Shown here one piece after another: positions 15,976 to 24,687 of a stretch of 64,000 bases of DNA. The DNA comes from Pseudomonadota bacterium (GTDB taxonomy: Bacteria > Pseudomonadota > Gammaproteobacteria > Burkholderiales > Burkholderiaceae_B), in assembly GCA_023440825.1 (NCBI GenBank), contig JAEXRL010000023.1:80971-144970 (forward strand), read 5' to 3'. The notes beneath the pieces were generated by a model that was not told the DNA's origin, ran no database searches, and saw only the letters and a list, made by a program, of their open reading frames with translations. Position 1 is the first letter of the stretch; each line of letters opens with the position of its first letter. The position numbers and the translations under genes were made by a program.

Positions 15976-16767
15976 ATGATTGGGGGATTACACAAGGTGG
16001 AACACACTGATATCGATCTTGCGACTCGACAAAGCATTGAGCGCATGAAAACAGGCTTGGATTTTGGGCAATGGTCAGTAGAGGAAAAAGTGGCTCTGAC
16101 CTGTCGCATGCTAGCGATGGAAAATCACTCCGAAACGCTGGCTGGGCAAATTACGGTCCGCAGTACAGAGGGTACTTTTTTGACTACGCCTATGGCGGTG
16201 GGTTTTGATGAAATCACTACGCGTGATGTCATACGTATTAATCGTGACCTAGAAGTGCTGGATAGTGATCGCATGGCGAATCCTGCAGTGCGCTTCCATA
16301 CCTGGATATACGATAAACGTCCTGATGTGAATTGCATTGTGCACACTCACCCTCCCTATGTATCTGCCTTATCCATGATTGGTAAACCACTGGTGGTGGC
16401 ACATATGGATGCCACGCCTTTTGCTGACGATTGTGCGTTTTTACAAGAATGGCCAGGCTTACCTATTGCGGATGACGAGGGGGCAGTTATTTCTGCTGCT
16501 CTTGGTGATAAGCGCAGCATTTTGCTGGCAAATCACGGTTTTTTAACTGCTTGCTCATCTGTCGAAGAGGCAGCGTACTTAAGTCTGTTAATCGAGCGTG
16601 CTGCTCGGAATCAATTGGTCGCAATGAGCGCGGGTACGCTCAAAGAAGTGGACCCAGTACTCGCCCGGGAGTCACACGACTTTCTCTTGTTGCCGGGTGT
16701 GGTCAAGTCTAGCTTTGCCATGTTCGCGCGTCGTGCTTTGCGCCATCTCGGTCCAGTAGCTCCTTAA
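15976..16767 (+). CDS. Class II aldolase/adducin family protein
   Basis: A 263-residue cytoplasmic enzyme of the class II aldolase (AraD/FucA/adducin) fold. Zinc-binding histidines are visible in VHTHPPYVSAL and later in LLANHGFL, together with the family NPAVRFHTWIYDKRPD and DDEGAVISAALGDKRSI blocks. Members cleave or decarboxylate hydroxy-acids and sugar phosphates. The start is uncertain: ATG at 15976 has no good Shine-Dalgarno, while GTG at 15997 is preceded by GGGGGA. It heads an operon with a TRAP transporter, so the substrate is probably an imported acid, with the XRE-cupin protein as regulator. The exact reaction is not determinable. Confidence 0.86.
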   Translation: MIGGLHKVEHTDIDLATRQSIERMKTGLDFGQWSVEEKVALTCRMLAMENHSETLAGQITVRSTEGTFLTTPMAVGFDEITTRDVIRINRDLEVLDSDRMANPAVRFHTWIYDKRPDVNCIVHTHPPYVSALSMIGKPLVVAHMDATPFADDCAFLQEWPGLPIADDEGAVISAALGDKRSILLANHGFLTACSSVEEAAYLSLLIERAARNQLVAMSAGTLKEVDPVLARESHDFLLLPGVVKSSFAMFARRALRHLGPVAP

Positions 16768-16805
16768 TTGATAGACGGCTTATTTCTTACGCTGGTGAAA
16801 ATCTT

Positions 16806-17876
16806 ATGAAACGTTCTTCTTTTTCGTCGACTCGACGTGGCTTGAAACAGGTACTTGCGGCGGCAGGTGTAGCGTTGGCGCTTGCGGCTCCCAATGTTTA
16901 TGCCAAACGCGTTAATTGGGATGTGGCAGCACACTTTCCCACTACGATGCCCTTAACGGGGGCTGCGATGAAGCGTATCTCCTTGTACCTGGATGAGGTC
17001 AGTGCAGGGCAAGTAAAACTGCGCTTTGTTGAGCCAGGTGCTTTGGTGCCACCTAATGAAATTTTGCAGTCACTGCAAATGGGCGCTATTGACGCGGCGT
17101 ATTCTGCCCCCGGATTTTGGGCAGGGCAGGAGCCCGCTTTACAGGTGTTTGGTGGCTTGCCATTCGGTCCCGATCCTGAGTCCTTTTTAGCTTGGTTCTA
17201 TGCAGGTGAAGGGCGTGAAATTTATCAGTCCCTGTATGACAAGTTCTCGGTGCATGCCATTCCTTGTGGACTGATCCCCGCCGAAGCAGCAGGTTGGTTC
17301 AACAAGCAGATCCAGAACACGGGTGATTTTAAAGGGCTAAAAATGCGTATTTTTGGCCTAGGTGGATTGGTGCTTGAGCGCTTTGGGGCGTCCCCACAGT
17401 TGCTGGGGGTCGGTGATACCATTCCTGCGCTGGAATTGGGCACCATTGATGCCGCAGAAATGGTTGTGCCGTCGATTGACTATCAATTCAAATTTCACCA
17501 ATTAGCTAAGCATTACTATTTTCCTGGCTGGCACCAACGCACGACGTTCACGGATTTGCTCATTAACAAAAACGTGTGGAATAAGCTGGAAAAACCGCAA
17601 CAGCAACTTATCGAGCTAGTGTGTAGTGATGCGGTGCGCTACTCTCAGGCGCAAGGTCTATGGGAACAGCCCGAAGCCTTGAAAAAGATTGCGGCTGAAG
17701 GTGCAGTGATCGAGCGCTTGCCGGACGACGTGCTGCGTGCCCTGCGTACTACATGGGATGAGGTCGCTGCAGAACAGATGCAACTGAGCCCTAACTTTAA
17801 GCGAGCATTTGAATCTTTAAATCAATTTGTACAGTCTCAGAAACAGTGGGATAGCTTACAAAAACTTGATCCTTGA
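16806..17876 (+). CDS. dctP: TRAP transporter substrate-binding protein (DctP family)
   Basis: A 356-residue periplasmic binding protein. An N-terminal stretch with arginines (SFSSTRRGLKQ) followed by a hydrophobic segment ending in ANVYAKR forms the signal peptide. DctP features include MPLTGAAMKRISLYLDEVSAG, LQSLQMGAIDAAYSAPGFW, LKMRIFGLGG with the conserved carboxylate-binding arginine, and ALELGTIDAAEMVVPSIDY. It feeds the DctQ and DctM subunits encoded downstream. The ligand is presumably an organic acid handled by the class II aldolase. Confidence 0.93.
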   Translation: MKRSSFSSTRRGLKQVLAAAGVALALAAPNVYAKRVNWDVAAHFPTTMPLTGAAMKRISLYLDEVSAGQVKLRFVEPGALVPPNEILQSLQMGAIDAAYSAPGFWAGQEPALQVFGGLPFGPDPESFLAWFYAGEGREIYQSLYDKFSVHAIPCGLIPAEAAGWFNKQIQNTGDFKGLKMRIFGLGGLVLERFGASPQLLGVGDTIPALELGTIDAAEMVVPSIDYQFKFHQLAKHYYFPGWHQRTTFTDLLINKNVWNKLEKPQQQLIELVCSDAVRYSQAQGLWEQPEALKKIAAEGAVIERLPDDVLRALRTTWDEVAAEQMQLSPNFKRAFESLNQFVQSQKQWDSLQKLDP

Positions 17877-17918
17877 GTGATTTTCACGCGCTATTAACAG
17901 GTTTGTTCAGGCACTTTT

Positions 17919-18458
17919 ATGCGTTTAATTTTACGTCTTAGCCATGGCATAGATCGTTTTGTACTTGCCATAGGAAAGCTGGCTAGTGTGTTTTTGCTGC
18001 TCTTGGCTGCTCTCATTTTGTTGGATGTATTAAGTCGCGGAAGTGCTTGGGCAAACTCAACCCGCTTGCAAGAACTAGAGTGGCATGTGCATGCAGGTAT
18101 TTGTTTTTTTGTATTTGCCTACACCATGGTGTCTGATCGACATGTGCGGGTCGAACTATTGCGCGATCATTGGTCTGCTAAACGTCGAGCGTATACCGAG
18201 ATAGCTGGTCTGCTATTTCTGTTCTTGCCTATGGTGCTAGTCGTTTTGTACTACAGCACCTTGTTTGCGCATAATGCATGGGTAGCTGGCGAGGCATCGC
18301 CCTCGGCGACGGGTCTATCACATCGCTGGATTATTAAAGCTTGTCAGCCCATAGGCTTTGCACTGTTGTTGCTGGCCGGAATTAGCCGATTGCTACGCCA
18401 GGTCATAGCAGTGTTACCGGCTAAGTATCAACCTTCTCTTTCTGATACAAAATCCTGA
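17919..18458 (+). CDS. dctQ: TRAP transporter small permease (DctQ family)
   Basis: A 179-residue inner-membrane protein with four predicted transmembrane helices (about residues 16-38, 50-70, 90-112 and 140-160). It carries the DctQ hallmark LQELEWHVHAGICFFVFAYT, VSDRHVRVELLRDHWSAKRR. It bridges the binding protein and the DctM channel. The stop codon overlaps the dctM start by one base (TGATG), so the two are translationally coupled. Confidence 0.92.
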   Translation: MRLILRLSHGIDRFVLAIGKLASVFLLLLAALILLDVLSRGSAWANSTRLQELEWHVHAGICFFVFAYTMVSDRHVRVELLRDHWSAKRRAYTEIAGLLFLFLPMVLVVLYYSTLFAHNAWVAGEASPSATGLSHRWIIKACQPIGFALLLLAGISRLLRQVIAVLPAKYQPSLSDTKS

Positions 18459-19813
18459 TGCCTCTTGAGTATATTCTTCCAGCGGGGATGTTTCTTGCCC
18501 TGTTCGTTCTGATCTTTAGCGGATTTCCCGTTGCATTTGTTTTGGGTGGCATAGGGGTCGCTTTTGCCGGTCTGGGCATCTACCTTGATGAAATTCCCGC
18601 CAGTCGCTTATTTTTATCTGCCCCACGAATTTGGGGAAGTATTGGTGACAACTTGATTATGGTCGCCGTGCCCATGTATATCTTTATGGGCAATATGCTG
18701 GAGCGCTCGGGCATCGTGAAGCACTTGCTCGAAATGCTCAAATATTTGCTACAAAATGTCCGTGGCGGTATGGCCTATATGGTGGTGATTATGGGGACCG
18801 TATTGGCCGCCACAACAGGCATAGTGGGGGCGTCGGTGATTATGACGGCGGTGCTGGCACTGCCTATGATGATGGAGCTGAAGTACTCACGCCCTATTGC
18901 GGCAGGAACCATCGCGGCATCGGGCACCTTGGGGATCATCATTCCGCCTAGCATCATGCTGGTTATTATGGCCGATATGCTGTCCATCTCCGTCGGAGAC
19001 CTGTTCTTGGGGGCTTTGCTACCCGGCCTGCTTTTGCCGTGTGTGTACCTGATCTTTTTATGGGTGTATTTCCGGCTCCGCCCGGATAGTGTGCCTCAGC
19101 CCACCAAGACGAGCGATACCTTGCCTTTGGGACAGCTACTACGTCTGGTCACCACAGGTGTGTTACCCCCGGTGTTTTTGATTGGTGCCGTGCTCGGTTC
19201 TATCTTCATGGGCTATGCCACGCCGACCGAGGCCTCCGGTGTAGGTGCCGTTGGGGCAATCGTATTGGCGGCTTGTAATAAAAGCTTGAATCTTCGCGTG
19301 CTCAAGGAAGCCTTGCAAGAGTCCGCCATTACCATTGGCATGATCTTCATGATTTTTGCTGGCGCAACGATATTTGCGTACATCTTTCGTTTGTTAGGGG
19401 GGGAGCAGGCCATCATCACCCTCATTGAGACCTTGAATCTGAGCGCTTGGGGCTTGCTTATTATTTTGCTAGTAGCTATTTTTGTTATGGGTTTTTTCTT
19501 TGATTGGATTGAGATTGCTTTAATTATCTTTCCCATCTTCGGGCCCATCATTGCTACGTTGGATTTCGGTACGCATGTCGACTCGGCACACTTATTGGTC
19601 TGGTTTGCGGTACTAGTGGCCATTAATTTACAGACCTCTTACCTGACGCCTCCCTTTGGCTTTGCCCTATTTTATTTACGCAGCGTAGCCCCTCCTGAAA
19701 TGCGTATTCATGACATCTACCGGGGCATTATTCCGTTTGTCTTGTTGCAACTGTTTGTCATGGTTCTAGCACTGATGTTTCCAGCATTAGTGTTGTGGTT
19801 ACCTTTCTCTTAA
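18458..19813 (+). CDS. dctM: TRAP transporter large permease (DctM family)
   Basis: A 451-residue polytopic inner-membrane protein with about 12 predicted helices, the sodium-coupled transport subunit. Family blocks are GGMAYMVVIMGTVLAATTGI, GASVIMTAVLALPMMM, GTIAASGTLGIIIPPSIMLV, YATPTEASGVGAVGAIVLA and LTPPFGFALFYLRSVAP. It is the last gene of the aldolase-TRAP operon. Confidence 0.95.
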   Translation: MPLEYILPAGMFLALFVLIFSGFPVAFVLGGIGVAFAGLGIYLDEIPASRLFLSAPRIWGSIGDNLIMVAVPMYIFMGNMLERSGIVKHLLEMLKYLLQNVRGGMAYMVVIMGTVLAATTGIVGASVIMTAVLALPMMMELKYSRPIAAGTIAASGTLGIIIPPSIMLVIMADMLSISVGDLFLGALLPGLLLPCVYLIFLWVYFRLRPDSVPQPTKTSDTLPLGQLLRLVTTGVLPPVFLIGAVLGSIFMGYATPTEASGVGAVGAIVLAACNKSLNLRVLKEALQESAITIGMIFMIFAGATIFAYIFRLLGGEQAIITLIETLNLSAWGLLIILLVAIFVMGFFFDWIEIALIIFPIFGPIIATLDFGTHVDSAHLLVWFAVLVAINLQTSYLTPPFGFALFYLRSVAPPEMRIHDIYRGIIPFVLLQLFVMVLALMFPALVLWLPFS

Positions 19814-19895
19814 TCTGCAGAACATACTGACACTCTCTCATCAAGGTATGCAAACTCGCGTTTTTGGCAGTAAAAGTTATGAGAGTGCAAAGGTG

Positions 19896-19918
19896 GTGCG
19901 GCAGTTTTTTTGCCGCAC
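19896..19918. other. Hairpin with T-rich loop downstream of dctM
   Basis: GTGCGGCA (19896-19903), GTTTTTT loop, TGCCGCAC (19911-19918). A perfect 8-bp stem encloses the T-run rather than preceding it, so it is not a textbook terminator although it lies between convergent genes. On the minus strand the loop is A-rich. It could still help end transcription. Confidence 0.45.
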
Positions 19919-20001
19919 TACGACAAAGCACAGAGACGTTGTTTCTCCCTTTGAGTTTGATGTTGGCCTGTTAGTTTGACTGGTCGCAGTATTGGGAGCG
20001 C

Positions 20002-21549
20002 TTACATACAGTGATGCGACTCGGTCTTTGGGCTTAGTTCCACAGCAAGGCGCTCTGCTTGTTTGAGTGCAAGCCTAGCGTTAACGTCTAAGGAGACGGT
20101 CCAGAAATAGGTGCCTGTGGCCAAACTACCTAATACACTTATTTCAGCAATACGTTCATCGCTGCTATTGATCAAACAGCCTGTATCGAAGTCTAAGCGC
20201 AACCCACCATATGGATCAGGACAAACCAAGCCCTGCTGCAGTAACGAGTTCATCAGAGGGTCTTTAGTTTGCGTTATGTCTAGCGAAAAACTGGTGGCAT
20301 TAATCAGGTAATCAACGTAATGGCAGTGTAGGGCGTTATTGGCTCCTGATAATTGAATCATAAGGCCTTTTTCGGTGTCAAAGCAGCGATGAAACTTTGG
20401 CAAAATCTGTAATGACTGAGTGCTAATGTATTGCTGTAGTCGCATAGCATTTGCTAGAGGAAAGGTGGCTCGCCTTGTCATCCACAGTGATCGCCACTCA
20501 GAATAAAATCGTTCTCGCTCTGGTAGGGCCAAGAGGTGCCAGACTTGCTCAATAACGTCATTCAGTGAGATAGCAACGTTTTGCCATAGGCGTGGCGAGT
20601 TAAGTGAGACAGATATTTCATGTTCAAGTGCGGCGTGTGGGTGCAGGTCCGCTCCCATCATCTCGCTCATGTTGTAGGTAGTCCCTGTTTTAGCCAAACT
20701 GCTTGTTAAGACTGTTAAGACATCGCTAAGGGTTAATGAGCCGTTGTTGTCTTTCGAGAGCGCAAGGAATTGTTCAATGTTTAACGGCTCTACTTGACGT
20801 GGAATACCTAGCTGACTGCGCACAGAGGGTAGACGTCCATTTCGTGAGGTAGCGATAATCTCGCCGGTATGTCCTTGCTGTTTCAGTGCGACAATGGCAT
20901 CAATGGCGCTTAAGCTTGTCCCTATGATTCCGACCTTCGAATTTTTGGGGATAGTATCGACTAAAGTTCGGACCGGGTAGGGGCTATTGAAATAGTTGGG
21001 GTGTTTTTCCAGATGAGGAAAAGCAATGGAAGGTAGATTGCCATTACACAAAACAACACGGCTTGCCCAGTGCAGTGACCCTTGTGGTGTATGAAGTTGT
21101 GGGCCATCAATGGGTGAGCGCGTAATACGGCATATCGTATCCTGTACATGCCGTAACGTTATCCCCATCTTAGTGGCTTTAAGTAAAGTCTTCTGCCACA
21201 CATCTTGTAAATACAGTCCAAAAAGCGGACGTGCGACAAAATCGTCAGCATTTATTTTTTTCACATCATAGTTTTGTAGCAATACGTCAGATTGCCGTTG
21301 CATCCATGCTAAGAAATGATCTCTATGTTGGGCATAGGCCGACATTTTTCCGGCTGGAATGTTCAACAGGTTACTACTCAGGTCACTGCCATATGGCCCG
21401 CCTGGGCCAATAGTGGGGGATGGCTCAAATACGATGATGTGAAGGTTACTGTTGTCGCTTTGCGTTTGAATGAGATCGATAAATTGGGCTAGAAAAGAAA
21501 TGGCCGTTGAGCCGCCACCTATAATTGCTAAATCTGCTCGTTGATCCAT
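20002..21549 (-). CDS. FAD/NAD(P)-binding protein (NAD_binding_9-like)
   Basis: Large flavoprotein of about 515 residues. The N-terminal dinucleotide-binding motif is DLAIIGGGSTAISFL and is followed by the family signature GPGGPYGSDLSSNLLNIPAG. A second nucleotide-binding motif, KVGIIGTSLSAIDAIVAL, lies near residue 215. The ATG at 21549 is preferred over the upstream GTG at 21564 because it has a GGAG Shine-Dalgarno and the GTG lies inside a hairpin. It follows a Bug receptor gene by 53 bases and is probably co-transcribed. The family includes poorly characterised hydroxylase/oxidoreductase-like proteins; reaction and substrate are unknown. Confidence 0.82.
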   Translation of the reverse strand: MDQRADLAIIGGGSTAISFLAQFIDLIQTQSDNSNLHIIVFEPSPTIGPGGPYGSDLSSNLLNIPAGKMSAYAQHRDHFLAWMQRQSDVLLQNYDVKKINADDFVARPLFGLYLQDVWQKTLLKATKMGITLRHVQDTICRITRSPIDGPQLHTPQGSLHWASRVVLCNGNLPSIAFPHLEKHPNYFNSPYPVRTLVDTIPKNSKVGIIGTSLSAIDAIVALKQQGHTGEIIATSRNGRLPSVRSQLGIPRQVEPLNIEQFLALSKDNNGSLTLSDVLTVLTSSLAKTGTTYNMSEMMGADLHPHAALEHEISVSLNSPRLWQNVAISLNDVIEQVWHLLALPERERFYSEWRSLWMTRRATFPLANAMRLQQYISTQSLQILPKFHRCFDTEKGLMIQLSGANNALHCHYVDYLINATSFSLDITQTKDPLMNSLLQQGLVCPDPYGGLRLDFDTGCLINSSDERIAEISVLGSLATGTYFWTVSLDVNARLALKQAERLAVELSPKTESHHCM

Positions 21550-21562
21550 GCTGAGCTCCAGC

Positions 21563-21593
21563 ACGAAGCACGCTCATGTAGGGCGCGCTTCGT
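21563..21593. other. Intercistronic hairpin between Bug and FAD-protein genes
   Basis: ACGAAGCACGC (21563-21573) and GCGCGCTTCGT (21583-21593) pair over 11 positions with one mismatch around a 9-base loop. It fills the gap between the two minus-strand genes and has no T-tract. It may stabilise the upstream Bug mRNA relative to the FAD-protein message. Confidence 0.5.
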
Positions 21594-21602
21594 TACAGAA
21601 AA

Positions 21603-22571
21603 TTATTTCAAATTTGCGTTTTTGACGACTTCAGTCCAAATAGCGACTTCCTCTTGTAGGGCTTGATTAGTCTCCGAGGGTGAGGACGGTACAGCGTCAG
21701 CACCTTGTGTACTCATTGCCGACTGAACACTGCTAACTTGTGCTGCTTGTTTCATGGCATCCGAAAGGCGATCAAGAATGTCCTTGGGAGTACCTTTAGG
21801 GGCTAATAGGACATAACGCGTACTGATATCAAAATCCTTTACACCTTGCTCTTGTAAAGTGGGCACCTCGGGCAAGGAGCTAGAGCGTTCACTTGTAGTG
21901 ATACCGATGAAGCGTAATTTAGGATTTTTTACATGCCCCATTAAGGTGGGCATCGTGTCAAAAATAAGGTCAACTTGTCCGCCGATCAAATCGCTGAGTG
22001 CGGGTCCACTACCTTGATAAGGGACGTGTAAGAGCTCAGTCTCTGTCGCTTGTTGGAATTTTTCTCCCACCATGTGCTGAGATGAGCCATATCCTGCTGA
22101 GCCATAGGAGAGCTCGCCTTTCCTATCTTTGGCTAGAGCGATGAGCTCTTGTACATTTTTAGCCGGTAAATCGCTACGTACAACGATGGCTAATGGAGTC
22201 GAAGTAGCCATTGAGACTCCTTCAAAAGCACTTGGGAATTCATATTGCTGTTTTTTTGAGGGCAGCAAAGAGTTAATGGCCAAGCTGCCTAAAGCACCAA
22301 GCAGTATGGTGTAACCGTCTGCTTTAGCGGCCGCTACAAATTGTGCACCTATTTCCCCCGCTGCTCCTGCCTTATTTTCCACAATGATGGTTTGCTTGAG
22401 GACTTTTCTGAGCTCGTCGGCATAGGCGCGAGCAGAAAAATCTGTTGCTCCGCCAGGGGGGTAGGGAACCACCATTCTGATGGGATTAGAAGGCCAGCTA
22501 TTTGCTAGGGCGGTCGTACTTGCTCCTGCAATAAGCAGACCTAAAACGAATTTCTTTACATGCTTTTTCAT
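21603..22571 (-). CDS. Bug (TctC-type) periplasmic substrate-binding receptor
   Basis: Full-length receptor of 322 residues with a signal peptide ending near residue 23 (FVLGLLIAGASTTALANS). Family blocks are IRMVVPYPPGGATDFSARAY, IVENKAGAAGEIGAQFVAAA, KADGYTILLG, LSYGSAGYGSSQHMVGEKF, HVPYQGSGPALSDLIGG and LLAPKGTPKD. It is divergent from an IclR gene and a CoA-dependent catabolic operon, and shares the intervening regulatory gap with them. It is therefore probably the uptake protein for that pathway's acid substrate. The FAD-protein gene follows on the same strand. Confidence 0.93.
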   Translation of the reverse strand: MKKHVKKFVLGLLIAGASTTALANSWPSNPIRMVVPYPPGGATDFSARAYADELRKVLKQTIIVENKAGAAGEIGAQFVAAAKADGYTILLGALGSLAINSLLPSKKQQYEFPSAFEGVSMATSTPLAIVVRSDLPAKNVQELIALAKDRKGELSYGSAGYGSSQHMVGEKFQQATETELLHVPYQGSGPALSDLIGGQVDLIFDTMPTLMGHVKNPKLRFIGITTSERSSSLPEVPTLQEQGVKDFDISTRYVLLAPKGTPKDILDRLSDAMKQAAQVSSVQSAMSTQGADAVPSSPSETNQALQEEVAIWTEVVKNANLK

Positions 22572-22586
22572 TGTCCACTCCTAGTT

Positions 22587-22603
22587 ATCCCATTTAATGG
22601 GAT
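22587..22603. promoter_or_regulatory. Candidate IclR operator, palindromic site
   Basis: ATCCCAT (22587-22593), TTA, ATGGGAT (22597-22603): a perfect 7-bp palindrome 16 bases upstream of the Bug start codon in the divergent gap. The half-site AATGGGATT occurs again at 22712-22720. Confidence 0.55.
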
Positions 22604-22711
22604 TTGTTTTCCATAATTTGATTTTTTATAAAAGAATATATACCATACCTATAAAGCTTCTACCAAGAAAAACTAGGATTCGCGATAAAATAATGGTTCT
22701 TTAATTCAAAT

Positions 22712-22720
22712 AATGGGATT
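22712..22720 (+). promoter_or_regulatory. Repeated AATGGGATT half-site at the iclR-type start
   Basis: AATGGGATT repeats the right half of the palindrome at 22587-22603 (there at 22596-22604). It lies three bases before the GTG start of the IclR gene, a position suited to autoregulation. Confidence 0.45.
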
Positions 22721-22723
22721 TAA

Positions 22724-23494
22724 GTGGATAAGACGCTTATTAAAGGCTTATATGTGCTCGAAACGATCAGTCGTCTGAATGATGACTCGTTGACTCTGGA
22801 TGAGATCGCAACCCTGGTCGGGCTTTCCCGCAGCAATGTGCATCGTACGTTGCAAACTTTGGTGCATACAGGGTATGTACGCCGTGATTCAGCTACCGGC
22901 GTGTATCAGTGCACATTAAAAATGTTTGAGCTGGGTGTGACCCAGCTTATTAAGTTAGAGGCTCGTAAGCTAGCGCCACCATTTATGCGCGAGCTTGCCC
23001 GCCTGACGGGAGAAACAGTCCATTTGTCTGTTTTAGATGGGGTAGATGTGGTGTATGTGGACAAGATAGATAGTCCTCAGCCGCTTATTGCTTATTCCAC
23101 CGTGGGGGGCAGAGCACCCGCCTATGCGGTAGCAACCGGTAAGGCTTTGCTTGCGTTTCAGGCGCCAGACTATCTGGAGCGTTACGTGGATACGATCGAA
23201 AAGCACACTAATGACACGCATACTTCTTTAGCCGTGTTGAAAGAAGAACTCGCGCAAGTGACTCGTATTGGATACGCCATTAATCGTGGGGAATGGCGAG
23301 AAGGCATAGGAGGTGTGGCAGCACCTGTGTTTAATGGTTTGGATAAAGTTGTTGCGGCTTTGGGGCTGTCAGGGCCGTTAAGTCGGCTTACGCCACAAAA
23401 GATGGCTGAGTACGCATTAGCCGTACAGCAATCCGCACGAGAGTTGTCTACGCACATGGGTTATCAAGGTACTTATTTAAGCCTTGCAACGTAA
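22724..23494 (+). CDS. IclR-family transcriptional regulator
   Basis: A 256-residue IclR regulator starting at a GTG codon. The N-terminal winged helix-turn-helix (about residues 5-65) contains LDEIATLVGLSRSNVHRTLQ. The C-terminal effector domain has the typical LSVLDGVDVVYVDKIDS, STVGGRAPAYAVATGKALLA and GIGGVAAPVFNGLDKVVAAL. It lies 23 bases upstream of the CaiB-like gene, so it may be the first gene of the operon it controls. It also faces the divergent Bug gene. A repeated AATGGGATT element in the gap is the probable binding site. Confidence 0.92.
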   Translation: MDKTLIKGLYVLETISRLNDDSLTLDEIATLVGLSRSNVHRTLQTLVHTGYVRRDSATGVYQCTLKMFELGVTQLIKLEARKLAPPFMRELARLTGETVHLSVLDGVDVVYVDKIDSPQPLIAYSTVGGRAPAYAVATGKALLAFQAPDYLERYVDTIEKHTNDTHTSLAVLKEELAQVTRIGYAINRGEWREGIGGVAAPVFNGLDKVVAALGLSGPLSRLTPQKMAEYALAVQQSARELSTHMGYQGTYLSLAT

Positions 23495-23517
23495 ATACAG
23501 CATTACTTGGAGTAATA

Positions 23518-24684
23518 ATGAAACAGGAAAGCACTTTACGCGGGGTACGTGTCATAGAAATATGTAATGTTGCCGCTGGACCCTTTACGGGGATGTTATT
23601 AGCCGATATGGGGGCTGATGTTATTAAAATTGAGCAACCAGAAACGGGTGACACATTGCGTAGTTGGGCACCTATTACTCAGGGGTACAGTGAAAATTTT
23701 GCATCATTAAATCGAGGAAAACGTTCCGTTGTCCTTAATTTAAAAAACACAGAAGATCAGCGGCTTGCCATGGAGATGATCGCCGCGGCTGATGTGCTGC
23801 TTGAAAATAATAGGCCAGGAGTGATGGATCGTCTTGGGCTGGGTTATACAGCCATGAAAGCGCTGAATCCTCGGCTGGTTTACTGTTCGATTTCTGCTTA
23901 TGGTCAAAGCGGGCCACGCAGTCAGGAGGGTGGTTTTGACTTGACCTTACAAGCCATGAGCGGTTTGATGAGCGTGACCGGAGAGCCAGACGGAGCTCCA
24001 GTTAAGTGCGGTGTTCCTGTGTGTGATTTTACTGCTGGTTTGTACGCGGCGTTTTCAGTGCTGGCCGCTTTGCGTGGGGTAGATGCTGACGGTCAAGGCA
24101 CGCATATTGATGTCTCTATGCTAGGTGCCACACTTGGAATTGCAGCGCTACAGACTTCTCAGTACTTTGGTACTGGGGTTGATCCGGTCAAACTTGGTTC
24201 AGCGCATCCTAGAAATGCACCATATCAAGTATTTCAGTGTAAAGATGGGTATTTCGGAATGGCAGCGGGTAATAACTCGCTTTGGAAGTCCGTGTGTGAT
24301 GTTGTGGGTAGGGCTGATCTTTATCAGGACTCCCGTTTTGTGAATACCGTTGATCGTGCGACCAATCAAGAGCAGCTTAGAGTCATTCTTGAGGAGATCT
24401 TTGTGCAAGCAGAATCAGAGACTTGGTTACAACGATTCCGAGATGCAGGGGTACCTTGCGCTCCAATTAATACCTATTCGAGTGTGCTGGCAGATCCGCA
24501 AGTGCAGCATATGGAATGGGTACAGAACTTAGATCTGCCAAACGGTGTTCAAACGCGTACGTTCGCTTCCCCTATTCGATTTAATGAACGTACTGCCAGC
24601 ATTTTGCGACGACCACCAGAGTTGGGAGAGCATAACGATGAAGTAATGGCCGAGCTACAAGCCGGACGCATGGTTAAGGGGTGA
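23518..24684 (+). CDS. CaiB/BaiF (class III CoA-transferase) family protein with altered catalytic site
   Basis: A 388-residue family III CoA-transferase-like protein with the full set of fold motifs: VIEICNVAAGPFTGMLLADM, ADVIKIEQPETGD, SLNRGKRSVVLNLKN, LLENNRPGVMDRLGLGY and SISAYGQSGPRSQ. Class III transferases form acyl anhydrides on an aspartate (Asp169 in formyl-CoA transferase) that usually appears as L-L/Q-D-A. The matching segment here reads HIDVSMLGATLG, putting Gly203 in place of the aspartate. The racemase histidine of AMACR is also absent (Phe140). It may thus be a non-catalytic CoA-ester binder or use different chemistry. It starts the CoA operon and is followed after 3 bases by the crotonase gene. 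Confidence 0.86.
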   Translation: MKQESTLRGVRVIEICNVAAGPFTGMLLADMGADVIKIEQPETGDTLRSWAPITQGYSENFASLNRGKRSVVLNLKNTEDQRLAMEMIAAADVLLENNRPGVMDRLGLGYTAMKALNPRLVYCSISAYGQSGPRSQEGGFDLTLQAMSGLMSVTGEPDGAPVKCGVPVCDFTAGLYAAFSVLAALRGVDADGQGTHIDVSMLGATLGIAALQTSQYFGTGVDPVKLGSAHPRNAPYQVFQCKDGYFGMAAGNNSLWKSVCDVVGRADLYQDSRFVNTVDRATNQEQLRVILEEIFVQAESETWLQRFRDAGVPCAPINTYSSVLADPQVQHMEWVQNLDLPNGVQTRTFASPIRFNERTASILRRPPELGEHNDEVMAELQAGRMVKG

Positions 24685-24687
24685 TCT

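Noticed and set aside
19213..19623. A 136-codon minus-strand frame inside dctM
   Set aside because: Lysine/methionine-rich mirror image of transmembrane codons, a common artefact opposite membrane protein genes.
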